22,453 bases of DNA from Acrasis kona (GCA_026419775.2 JAOPGA020000291.1:1-22453); one strand, 5' to 3'; numbered from the stretch's first letter, positions 8,759 through 16,623 are shown. Numbers and translations are program-made. Notes: generated by a model from the sequence alone, not told the origin.

Positions 8759-8813
8759 TGTTCGCCGTTCATCTTCCGGCTGAACGGCTAGAGATTGTAA
8801 TATGATTACAACA

Positions 8814-8818
8814 TTGAT
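8814..8818. repeat. Target-site duplication TTGAT, right copy (Gypsy-1)
   Basis: Perfect match to 2818-2822, immediately outside the LTR. Confidence 0.95.
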
Positions 8819-8926
8819 GACTCTATCAATGTCTATTCTGATTTTCTTTCTTGCGGTTGGTATATCTGATAAAGTCTTATTTGTGAGAATATCATCATGT
8901 AGGTCCAAAATATTGATAGTGTTCAT
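8814..8926 (-). pseudogene. Tnp2-like gene, 5' end of the coding frame
   Basis: A minus-strand frame starts at an ATG (8926-8924) and reads MNTINILDLHDDIL, then a basic stretch, into the Gypsy-1 insertion site. Taking one copy of the 5-bp duplication, the frame continues into the block that starts at 2822. It is therefore the 5' part of the same interrupted gene. An in-frame TGA lies shortly upstream of the ATG (about 8962), so either this is the true start or it is the edge of an exon. No domain is recognisable in so short a piece. Confidence 0.6.
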
Positions 8927-8995
8927 AACTACAGTGGAGTGCTTGTATCGATTAGTTGTTCAAATTATTGTAATAAGTCCTCAACTCACAAATAG

Positions 8996-9343
8996 AGCAT
9001 TAAACAAATTAGGAGGGACCAACCCAATATCCCACTTTATGGACGTAGCTTTGGAAATTACATTGTTAACATAACTTTAAGCATTGATTTAACGATTTGT
9101 GATTCATTAGTGTTTGAGTCCGCATGGGGGCAAGTATTGAAAGCTTCAATTATTAACAATTTCAGACCTCACACAAACGCTTTTGAATGGGATTCGAACT
9201 GCGATGTTGTCGCATCTAAGATACCAGGAATTTTCGACAACAACACAATATACAATCTAAAATACATGTCTCTTGCCTTGTTATTCGACGAAACATTAAG
9301 ACCTAAGTTCTTGCGTTTACTTTCATTAATTAGACAAATGTGA
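8996..9343 (+). pseudogene. Degraded gene of unknown family, 5' part
   Basis: After a TAG at 8993-8995 an open frame runs to a TGA at 9341-9343. It has normal-looking coding composition (PLYGRSFGNYIVNITLSIDL, SAWGQVLKASIINNFRPHTN, LLFDETLRPKFLRLLSLIRQ). One base further on, another frame (VINTVTFYHASQQVKTVFF) carries on through the Gypsy-2 insertion site to a TAA at 14388-14390, suggesting one gene with a single-base lesion near 9338-9343. A second frame upstream (LTNRALNKLGGTNPISHFMDVALE, about 8979-9050) may be an earlier, shifted part. I do not recognise the family; no catalytic motif stands out. An endogenised viral protein, a TE accessory protein or a host gene fragment are all possible. 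Confidence 0.4.
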
Positions 9344-9348
9344 TCAAT

Positions 9349-9353
9349 ACGGT
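9349..9353. repeat. Target-site duplication ACGGT, left copy (Gypsy-2)
   Basis: ACGGT precedes the left LTR and recurs at 14331-14335 after the right LTR. Confidence 0.95.
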
Positions 9354-9590
9354 TGTGATAATTTATGAGATGAGTAAGCTACAAGTTGGCAAGTGTGTGT
9401 TTATTTGCTTTTTGTGTTAAAATACAAGTATCATGCCTGTGCCAATTTATAGCGCTGCGGGGTAAATCCTATAAACTAATAAATATACTCTTTTAGGTAA
9501 ATTAATACTAAAGAGTACGAGTGTGAAATGGAGGTTCAATCTCCATCGGAAGGGTTAACTAACCTAATATGAGTTCCAGATATTACAACA
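9354..9590 (-). repeat. Gypsy-2 3' LTR (left)
   Basis: 237 bp, sense ends TGTTGTAATA and TTATCACA. It matches 14094-14330 with one difference. It contains a short dyad ATGGAG/CTCCAT with a 7-nt loop. Confidence 0.95.
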
Positions 9591-9598
9591 TTCCCGGG

Positions 9599-9690
9599 CT
9601 ACTGGTATTTGGAGTTAGGTTTACGTGTTCGTGTTGAACGACGGAGCTCTGTAGGTGCAGTAACTTTCTTACGTTCCTGAATACCAGTAG
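9599..9690 (-). repeat. Inverted repeat spanning the Gypsy-2 stop codon and 3' UTR
   Basis: CTACTGGTATT (9599-9609) and AATACCAGTAG (9680-9690) are perfect 11-bp inverted repeats, 70 nt apart. They flank the Pol stop codon (9669-9671) and end 8 bp from the 3' LTR. In sense RNA they could form a stem that encloses the whole 3' UTR. A smaller GTTC/GAAC hairpin lies inside the loop. Confidence 0.7.
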
Positions 9691-10127
9691 AAGAAGGAAT
9701 AGGAACGATCTAAAATAATGTTAGGAGGTTGGATCAGATTGTCGTTTGACGCTGAAGCTACAGCAGTAGACGGATGATCTGATGACAGACTAGGAATGTC
9801 ATCAACTTGGTCAATTAAAGAGTCTGGAGTGGATGTGATAATCACAGATGGGTCTGACAGGTCATCAATACCAGTTTCGCTTTCTTCAGCAACTTCAGTG
9901 TTGATGATCCCTTTGTCGTTTACTTGTTGACGTAATAGGCCCTCTCCAGATTTGAGCGAAATCCTTTTCAGGAAGTTCGCTGGTGCATGCAGAGTTTGAA
10001 CTTCGCTTTTGATTTCGTAGATGTTGTGAGCATCTACACTTTCGACTTCGAAGGGACCTGCATAACGATCGGACGTCTTGTCCGAGGGATTTGGGATGCG
10101 CCACATCACATGATCTCCAATATCAAA
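9669..10127 (-). CDS. Gypsy-2 integrase C-terminal module, downstream of an in-frame TAG
   Basis: This block is in the same frame as the large Gypsy-2 ORF and is separated from it only by a TAG at 10128-10130. It starts FDIGDHVMWRIPNPSDKTSD, then RYAGPFEVESVD (the GPF motif of Ty3/gypsy integrases, which binds DNA). A Ser/Asp-rich acidic tail of about 90 residues ends YWYSGT with TAA. The corresponding Gypsy-1 part is fused to its integrase core with no stop, so the TAG most likely arose by mutation. Read-through or internal initiation at the ATG in HVMWR would be needed to make this part. Confidence 0.8.
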   Translation of the reverse strand, partial: FDIGDHVMWRIPNPSDKTSDRYAGPFEVESVDAHNIYEIKSEVQTLHAPANFLKRISLKSGEGLLRQQVNDKGIINTEVAEESETGIDDLSDPSVIITSTPDSLIDQVDDIPSLSSDHPSTAVASASNDNLIQPPNIILDRSYSFFYWYSGT

Positions 10128-13100
10128 CTAATCGATTATCTTTGAATATTTCGGTTTGGTCTGGTTGAACTTTTTCTTCTTAATTTGGAGGATATGTGGT
10201 ATGACATCTCTTTTAAATGTGGTCCAAAAGTCTAACCATTGATGAACAGCTTGATCTTGCTGTTCTTTTGTGTAACGCAAAATATCTCCTCCGGCCGAGA
10301 AAGGAGAACGTCCAAACATGAGACCAAAAGGGGAGGAGGCCATGGATGAATGAATCTTCGAGTTTAAGTGAAGCATGGTAATGTTGATGAAGTGATCCCA
10401 CTCAGAGATATCACTGGCACCATCATTTGTTAACTTGATTAACGAATCACGAGCGGTTCTATTGTTGCGTTCAACAAGTCCATTGGCGTGGTGATTGTGG
10501 GCTACTATAGTTTTATGTTTAATATTCATAGCTTTGTTCAAAGAACGAACTAAAGATCCACAGAATTCGCCACCATTATCTGACTTAATTGCATGAGGAA
10601 AACCAAATGATGTACAGATAGAGAGGAGATGATTACCAATTTCCTCGACTTTCTTTGAAACACAGGCGACGAGCCAAGTAAAACGAGAGAACTCATCAAT
10701 AACTTGAAGAACATATTTATGACCTCGTTTACTTATACTCATAGAAAATAAATCGCAGTGAAGTGTTTGCATTGGGACCATAAAATTTGGATAATGTAGA
10801 GGACTGAAACCGATACGGTAATTATTGATTTTACGACAAATGTGACATTGTTTGCAGAACTCTAAACATAGTTGAAGAAGATTGGGTATGTTAGTGATTT
10901 CTCGAGTAACATACACATGGTTGTACATGGTAGAGGCACCAAAGTGTCCAATAGAGTGGGCATCAGTTAATATTTGTGCGATATCATCTTCTGAAAGAGG
11001 AGCTTTTTCTGGTTTGGAAGTTAGAGTTGCAATGACTATTGAAAGATGATTGACGACGCATGAGGCGGACTGCACTCGGGATAACAAGTCAGGTAAAATG
11101 TTGTCAATTCCGTTAATATGAAATGCATCAAAATGATATTCCGCCAAAGAAGCGATCCAACCAGCGATTGTGCGATCGTGCTTTTCTAAGGGACCTTTCT
11201 TGAAAACTTTGGTGATGGCCTCATTGTCAAGATGAAGACGAAAATACTTTCCATGGAGATGATGACGATAGTAATTGATATGTAAAATAGCAGAGAAAAG
11301 TTCTTTTTTCGGTATTGCGTAGTTCTTCTCAGACCCACGCAACACTCTTGAATGGAAACCTAAATAATGGATTTTACCATCGATAATTTGAAACAGACAA
11401 CCTCCGACAGCGTCATCTGAAGCGTCAGTGGCTAACTCAAGAGGAATGGAGGATGCTGGAAAGTGAAGGAAAGGAATATTCGTGATTAGGTCATCGAATA
11501 TCTGTTTGTAAATAAGCTCAAATTCGTTGGTCCAGACTACAGATGAATTCGGTTTATCTCCCAACGAAGCGGCTCGAAGTAAAGGACAAAGTTTATGAGA
11601 AGCTTTGGGAATGAAACGGCGAAAGAAATTGACGATACCTAAGTATCGTTGTAATTTCTTCTTAGTAGACGGACGTTCCCATTCTAACATATTAGCTAGT
11701 TTGGAGACATTAGGTCTGATGCCAGAAGTTTCAAGCCAGAAGCCGAGAAGAGGAACTTTAAGACAGAAAAAATGACATTTTTCAGGAGAAATCGTCAAGT
11801 AAACTAAAGTTAGTGCTTTTAATACACGTTGTACGTGTTCAACATGTTCCTCGATATTCTTACTGAAGATGATGATGTCGTCAATATGATTGTAAGAAAA
11901 GGACAAACAATCATGGTATTGTAATTGAGCTCGAATTAGTCGCTGGAACATAGACGGGATATGTTTTAATCCCAAGGGGGCTGTGACGAAGCGATAGCGT
12001 TCACAATCACAAGTGATGGCAGTGATGGAACGGTCGCATTCTCTTAATGGGACTTGGAGGTAGGCAGATCTTAAATCTAACTTTGAATAAATTGTGGGTT
12101 CGACAAGTGCGATGGCTTTGAACGCTTCATCTATAGAAGGGACGAGGTTCGTGTCATCACGAATCAACTTGTTAATGGGAACAAAGTTTTGAACATAGCG
12201 GGTCTTCGATCCACTCTTAATTGGAAATGATTGTGTATTGAAGAGTCCTACTGGAATGTTGTTAGGATCAACGTCTGGAGGTGCTAATTCATCAAACTTT
12301 TCAATTATTCCCTTCTCCAACCAATCCGCCATTTGTGTTCTGTACCCACTCGATTCGGTTTCGGACATACCATGCTGAGCGGAATAGCATTGCTCTGCTC
12401 GCATTTTTGNATCTAAGAATATTATTGGAATTTCTCCGATAGTACTGTGTGTATTGGCTGTCGCCAGATTTTCTTCGATCATTGGTGTAATCTTAGGGAG
12501 TAGTCGATCGTAGTCAGCATGGAACTCAATACCCTCGGAGTTCACAAGATTCTCAGTATTGATCATTGAATCCAAACAGGGTACTTGATATTGTTTTAGC
12601 AAACGATCCATATCTTCACGAGGAGCTTTGGGTAGATCTAACCCTAACATGTTGATTAGATTCCATCCTAATAAGACATAAGACTCAGATGATTGTAACA
12701 CGGCGAATGGAATAGTGAGTTGTTTGTCGTTATGACGGATCTGTAGTACGACAACAGGTCCAGTAACAGGAACTCCAGTGACTCCAGTAACGGTGATAGT
12801 TTGATGCGACATCACATATGATTCCTTCGGAAGAGTTTCTAATGCAGTTGTCGAGATGCAAGATTGATCTGCAAAAGAGTCACAACCGACCTCGAAAGGA
12901 GTGGGGCGGTCGATAACTGGTGGTAGTAACGGTACTTCACCCGGGGACTGAATAGGGTCAGTGAGTGAAGAGGCTAAAAATGCCGTGGTAACGCGAATTG
13001 AGGCGTATGAGTGAGTGACTTCTTCCAATTCATCAGGCTCATTGAATGGGTCGTAGTTTTGCGGAACGACGGTAGCTTGAGCAATAGTGGCCTGTACTGA

Positions 13101-13800
13101 AAGCGGCTGCTGAGTGACAACATTGACTCGGTGATTTGAATTAGATGTATTAGATGTAGATGTTTCCCTTTGTTTGAATGACCCTGGGTTAGAATGGGAA
13201 CTCGTAATTCCGGCTGCATTATCTCTGGCTAATTTAGCCAATCGTTTCGGGCAATTATGAAGTTCGTGATCAGTAGTCTTCTTACAATACCTGCAGAAGA
13301 GTGAACCATGGGCATGGCGAGGTGCGGGTTTTGCAGAAATCTTTGGAATGTTAGTAGGAGGGGTCATCAATGAGTTATTTAATTTGAGATGTTTGATATC
13401 TGAGAATGAACCGTTTCCACCAAAAATAGGGTCGTGAAACGTTTTCAAATTACATCCGATGACCTTTTGATAAGTAAACTTCTGAGCATCGAAATGTGTC
13501 GTGATTGGGTCAAGAGAATTAGAAGAGTGCAGTAAGAACCAATCTCTGTAATGACGAGGAGTGTTACGAAGATAAATGGTTAAACACCTATCCGGAAGTT
13601 CATTGGCTAATTCTGCCGTTAAATTGAAACGTAAATTAAAGTCGTAGATTGATTCCTTGGTAGCTTGGTTGTAAATAGGAGTGGTTTTCAACAAATCATC
13701 AAGATAATCCGCTTCATTACGATGGGGCTCTATAAGCTTCCTGATGAATGATCGAATTTCGATCCACGATTTGTTGATGATGTCTTGATAGTGGTAAGTC
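10128..13800 (-). CDS. Gypsy-2 Gag-Pol: Gag C-terminal part, protease, RT, RNase H, integrase core
   Basis: This long frame is uninterrupted from about 13800 to a TAG at 10128. Gag: DFNLRFNLTAELANELPDR capsid region and a variant zinc knuckle CRYCKKTTDHELHNC (CX2CX5HX4C). Protease: the motif reads CDSFADQSCIS, with Phe where DSGA has Gly. RT: SKLDLRSAYLQV, APLGLK, and the active site NHIDDIIIF (His for the usual Tyr, 11877-11888). RNase H: LATDASDDAVGG, PKKELFSAI, LHLDNEAI. Integrase: HSIGHFG...CKQCHIC zinc domain and the catalytic triad LHCDLF, KSDNGGEF and NGLVERNNR, with 35 residues between the second Asp and the Glu (D35E). One N at 12410 gives an unknown residue. Confidence 0.93.
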
Positions 13801-14067
13801 CAACAAGGTGGCCGTTTGTAATAACGTAGTAACTTCTTCACTGTCAGTGATGTCAGAGTGATCCTCTTTGTTGTGGTGTCTGGGAGAGGTCTCTGATTCC
13901 TCATCGGAGTCTGAGTCTGAATCCTCCAACGGAGGAGGCGAATCCTCATTAGACGACTCATCGCCAGATGTTGGTGATGGTGACGGTGAAGTAGAGCGTG
14001 TTGACGACTGAGGCAGTCGTTGTTTGGTAGTAGCGTAGGGGCTTTGTTTCTTGAACACGATAGGCAT
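13717..14067 (-). pseudogene. Gypsy-2 Gag N-terminal part, out of frame with Pol
   Basis: The natural start is the ATG at 14067, 26 bp after the 5' LTR. It gives MPIVFKKQSPYATTKQRLPQ, a Ser/Pro-rich stretch, an acidic run (EDSDSDSDEESE), then EEVTTLLQTATLLDLPLS. At about 13780-13800 the similarity to a continuous Gag moves to the frame of the long Gag-Pol ORF (QDIINKSWIEIRSFIRKLI), one base away. Read upstream in that frame, the long ORF only has a TTG-initiated, low-complexity leader, so it is not the real start. The shift may be a one-base insertion or an assembly error; a programmed shift is less likely this far upstream of the zinc knuckle. Confidence 0.7.
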
Positions 14068-14093
14068 GATAAATACTTGCTCAAAATCAAAAA
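14068..14093 (-). promoter_or_regulatory. Gypsy-2 5' leader and primer-binding region
   Basis: Sense sequence starts TTTTTGATTTTGAGC and reaches the Gag ATG in 26 nt. As in Gypsy-1 there is a T-run against the LTR and no TGG, so no ordinary tRNA primer-binding site. Confidence 0.5.
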
Positions 14094-14139
14094 TGTGATA
14101 ATTTATGAGATGAGTAAGCTACAAGATGGCAAGTGTGTG

Positions 14140-14145
14140 TTTATT
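14140..14145 (-). terminator. AATAAA polyadenylation signal in the Gypsy-2 LTR
   Basis: AATAAA on the sense strand, 40 nt after the TATA box; the same signal is in the 3' LTR at 9400-9405. Confidence 0.5.
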
Positions 14146-14185
14146 TGCTTTTTGTGTTAAAATACAAGTATCATGCCTGTGCCAA

Positions 14186-14191
14186 TTTATA
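14186..14191 (-). promoter_or_regulatory. TATA box in the Gypsy-2 LTR
   Basis: TATAAA in the context GCGCTATAAATTGG on the sense strand, about 140 bp from the LTR start. Position and orientation fit the U3 promoter. Confidence 0.55.
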
Positions 14192-14330
14192 GCGCTGCGG
14201 GGTAAATCCTATAAACTAATAAATATACTCTTTTAGGTAAATTAATACTAAAGAGTACGAGTGTGAAATGGAGGTTCAATCTCCATCGGAAGGGTTAACT
14301 AACCTAATATGAGTTCCAGATATTACAACA

Positions 14331-14335
14331 ACGGT
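14331..14335. repeat. Target-site duplication ACGGT, right copy (Gypsy-2)
   Basis: Perfect match to 9349-9353. Confidence 0.95.
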
Positions 14336-14390
14336 AACCTTCTATCATGCATCCCAACAAGTCAAGACAGTCTTTTTTCGGCATACGTAA
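14331..14390 (+). pseudogene. Degraded gene of unknown family, 3' end beyond Gypsy-2
   Basis: Continues the shifted frame seen at the end of the 8996-9343 block across the insertion site. It codes for TVTFYHASQQVKTVFFRHT and ends in TAA at 14388-14390. It would be the C-terminus of the interrupted plus-strand gene. Confidence 0.35.
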
Positions 14391-14475
14391 AGAAAACAAC
14401 TGTTATGAACACAGGAGTTGTCACCAATAATGTTCTTATAAACAGATGACAATCAAGTTTGCTAAAATAGATTTA
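14391..14475. other. Short spacer with convergent gene ends
   Basis: AT-rich spacer between the end of the plus-strand pseudogene and the stop of the minus-strand oxygenase-like gene. It carries a minus-strand AATAAA (14472-14477) overlapping the TAA stop of that gene, a possible polyadenylation signal. Confidence 0.5.
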
Positions 14476-15772
14476 TTACTTTCTTCTCAAGGTCTTCGTA
14501 GGTTTGCTCACTCTACTTTTGTAAAATGTGTTTTTGTTTTGGCGACATTTCAACCATATTTTATTGTGGTCCATTACTCTATCTAGGGATCCATCTAATC
14601 TTGCAAGGGAGACCTGTTTAACAAATTTCCTATTAATCTGTACAGCGGATCCAACATGAGTAAAATGTGGACTGCATGTTCCTGGTTTTGTGAAATGTAT
14701 GTCATGTCTGCCCCTCCAGATAATTTCAACAATGCCATCACACTCATTAAGGCATACAGCAGTCTGGTAGGATGCATTACAGAATTCTCCATGCTCTCCA
14801 TCAAATCCCTCGGCGCGGCTTGCAAATTTACCATTGTTCTTGAAAATTGGACAGTATATACCATATACCCAATCGTTCTCGTCATTATCGAAATGAGGGG
14901 CAGAAACGTAATCGAATGAAACAAATAGGTTTGAGGCAAAGAAACGAATCCTCTCATCAAATGATAGCTGGGCAAATGATGGTACCACCACATTTCCTTG
15001 CAGTCTCTACCATGTTTTGGAATAGTGAAGGTGCTAGGTCTTTAAAGTATTTCCGGTATATGTCTTCCACCTTCTTTAGATTATTTTGGTCTCTTAACCA
15101 CATTTGTGCTTTTTCTGTATGGCTATATACGGTTGCTTTTGGTGCGTACCTGCCTAATAGAAAGTTCTTTTGGTATCCTGGTCTATATCCAAACCCAACA
15201 CATTTCCCTTTTCCGCCTCCACGCCTATATGCTCCATTGATTTTAATCGGGTTCACTAATTTCTGAGCGCTTGTAACATATTCCATCAGCCATTGAATGT
15301 CTTTTTTCTTCTGTGGCTCAAACTCTAAGTCCTTGAAAGTTGTACACTTTATTACGAACTTCGGTAATTTTTCATCTGCATCAAACACTATACATGTGTT
15401 TTGGTTCACTCGCAACCAGTTATGAAACATTGATGTTTTGTTCCTACATCCACAGGTGCACTTTTCCAATGATGCAGGCAGCCTCACCACATCAATACAT
15501 TTGCGACGATTCAATCTTGCTTTTTCAAAAAATGCTTTTTGTGCTTTTGATTGCTCTTTTGATGGAACTGAATGTAATGTTAACCTAGGGTCAAACAAAT
15601 CCTTTATAACATTTTTGTGAACCCTGCATTCAAATCTCTGTCTCTAAAACTCTTTCACCAATACAGGGTCAATGTTAGGTGTTACAGATTGCTTTGCTTT
15701 AAATGCCTTATCAGCTCTTCTCTTGGCATTGTATTTCCTCCTGGAAGTCCTTGGACCCTGGCACTTAACCAT
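14476..15772 (-). pseudogene. TET/JBP-like 2-oxoglutarate/Fe(II) oxygenase, broken
   Basis: The likely start is the ATG at 15772 (MVKCQGPRTSRRKYNAKRR, basic). An in-frame TAG at 15644-15646 and a frameshift near 14975-14995 break the gene into three blocks. Block 2 holds a CxCxCR cluster (KCTCGCRNK), FDADEKLPKFVIKC, and GKGKCVGFGYRPGYQKNFLLGRYAP, which resembles the G-x-M-x-A-x-G-[WF]-R...G-x-Y-A segment before fungal TET-like domains. Block 3 holds APHFDNDENDWVYGIY (an HxD iron-binding pair), LNECDGIVEIIWRGRHDIHFTKP (a distal His) and a following SAVQINRK with a possible 2-oxoglutarate-binding Arg. Relatives oxidise 5-methylcytosine and are often carried by fungal transposons; the substrate here is unknown. 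The family call rests on motif pattern only. Confidence 0.55.
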
Positions 15773-16369
15773 CTTAAGTTGTTTACGAAGTTGTGTACAG
15801 AAGGCGCAATTCACAGACAGTTTTTGTATAAGGTCATCATTAGAAACAACATGAGCACATCACCAATTAGACATTAATTCTCAAGTTATGACTAAAACAA
15901 CACTTAAATTGTCAAACCAAACTATGTTAAATGCAATATGGGCACATCACCAATTAGACGTTAATTCCCAAATGTATCTAACAAAAACTAATTTATATTA
16001 AATCTGAAGTTGTAGATAAAAGGATACACTCATGCCGTTCTAGCTTAACTAGAGTGGGTCATGCCGGCCTTTTTCTATGAGCTACAGGTTACATACTTAT
16101 ATAGTTCATGTGTAGTTATAGCTATGTAAATGTCTTAACAGGCAATGTTACAGGTCTATTAGGTTTGGTTGAGTTCTATAACAACCTTGTTGTAAAATAG
16201 TTGACAAATTAAATTGAAGATGATTAAAATAGAAAAAAGCGGTTGAGATGTACTGTGTAGTGGGGAGACCTGATAGATAACGAGCAGTAAATAATAACTG
16301 AACCGTAAATATTAATAATATGATAAGTTGATACTATGAACAATAACAACCGAAATTTAGAAACAAAAC
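15773..16369. other. Intergenic region between divergent genes
   Basis: About 600 bp, AT-rich, separating the minus-strand oxygenase-like gene from the plus-strand gene at 16370. Near 15773-15850 the minus-strand frame of the oxygenase gene is still open upstream of its ATG, so an upstream exon is possible. It contains the 87-bp direct repeat. No convincing TATA box or further gene was seen. Confidence 0.6.
15851..16005. repeat. Imperfect direct repeat, about 87-bp period
   Basis: ATGAGCACATCACCAATTAG at 15851 recurs as ATGGGCACATCACCAATTAG at 15938. Similarity then continues (GACATTAATTCTCAA against GACGTTAATTCCCAA) and fades. Most differences in the first 35 bases are transitions. Confidence 0.75.
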
Positions 16370-16402
16370 ATGACTTCTAAAAGAAAAAGGAACCCCGTTG
16401 CT

Positions 16403-16443
16403 GTATAGTTGATGATTTCTACTGTACTTTTAATTGTCTATAG
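16403..16443 (+). other. Predicted intron 1 (41 nt)
   Basis: GTATAG...CTATAG. It removes an in-frame TAG and moves the reading from the ATG frame to the frame of exon 2 exactly at a codon boundary. GTTGCT 7 bp upstream is a weaker alternative donor. Confidence 0.5.
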
Positions 16444-16584
16444 AGAAAGACTATTGATGAAACAGAAGTCTTGGAGGGTAAGGAAACGATTGTGACTAAA
16501 AAGTTGAAGAAAGTGCACAAAAAGAAGAAAGTGAATGAAGATAGTGGTGATAATGAGAGTGAAGAACTTAAAAAACCATCAAAG

Positions 16585-16623
16585 GTTTGTCTGATTTATA
16601 TTTGCTTACTTTACAATTATAAG
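16585..16623 (+). other. Predicted intron 2 (39 nt)
   Basis: GTTTGT...TATAAG. Without splicing the frame stays open and inserts 13 hydrophobic residues (VCLIYICLLYNYK) in a lysine-rich chain, which is why I prefer an intron. Confidence 0.4.

Larger units (their letters stand above)
2823..8813 (-). mobile_element. Gypsy-1: complete Ty3/gypsy LTR retrotransposon, minus orientation
   Basis: The element is 5991 bp, with two 172-bp LTRs that differ at one base by eye (2836 A versus 8655 G) and a TTGAT target duplication. Minus-strand coding order is Gag, protease, reverse transcriptase, RNase H, integrase, i.e. Ty3/gypsy order. There is no chromodomain, but the integrase has a GPF module (FLGPFQVTEV). 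Pol is broken by two indels (near 5319-5323 and 4484-4490), so this copy is probably non-autonomous unless these are assembly errors. Three single Ns (6397, 6534, 7130) lie in coding sequence. It sits inside the Tnp2-like gene. Confidence 0.95.
8642..8813 (-). repeat. Gypsy-1 5' LTR (right)
   Basis: 172-bp partner of 2823-2994. In sense order it holds a hairpin (8764-8788), a CGG-N11-CCG dyad (8742-8758), a TATA box (8729-8735), an AATAAA signal (8705-8710) and U5. Confidence 0.95.
931..8926 (-). mobile_element. CACTA/EnSpm-like (Tnp2) transposon remnant, interrupted by Gypsy-1
   Basis: Three minus-strand blocks (8814-8926, 1766-2822 and 931-1765) belong to one transposase gene. The first two are separated only by the retrotransposon at 2823-8813. 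Allowing for its 5-bp target duplication, the reading frame continues across the insertion site. The 3' end is cut by the LINE at about 930. Terminal inverted repeats of the CACTA element were not found; the left one would lie outside the window. Confidence 0.65.
9354..14330 (-). mobile_element. Gypsy-2: complete Ty3/gypsy LTR retrotransposon, minus orientation
   Basis: The element is 4977 bp, with 237-bp LTRs differing at one base by eye (T at 9386, A at 14126) and a perfect ACGGT duplication. Minus-strand coding order is Gag, protease, RT, RNase H, integrase, in one long frame apart from a frameshift in Gag (about 13780-13800) and one in-frame TAG (10128-10130). There is no chromodomain. 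It is related to Gypsy-1 (shared HIDD active site, shared NFFRRFIP and PLLGFWLET blocks, shared LTR start TGTTGTAAT) but belongs to a different family. It is inserted in the plus-strand pseudogene. Confidence 0.95.
14094..14330 (-). repeat. Gypsy-2 5' LTR (right)
   Basis: 237-bp partner of 9354-9590. Confidence 0.95.

Noticed and set aside
8802-9074. Plus-strand 90-aa ORF starting in the Gypsy-1 LTR
   Set aside because: Its first half is the antisense of the Tnp2-like N-terminus and LTR. Only the end (about 8979-9050) may belong to the plus-strand pseudogene.
14243-14285. tRNA-like B box (GGTTCAATCTCC) in the Gypsy-2 LTR
   Set aside because: The GTTCRANNC consensus is broken at the last C, no matching A box lies at the right distance, and no cloverleaf can be drawn. 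It is better seen as a short dyad (ATGGAG/CTCCAT).
14620-14680. Loss of the 2-oxoglutarate-binding Arg in the TET-like domain (CAT where CGT might be expected)
   Set aside because: In related fungal proteins this position is not clearly Arg, and another Arg follows in QINRK, so no loss can be claimed.
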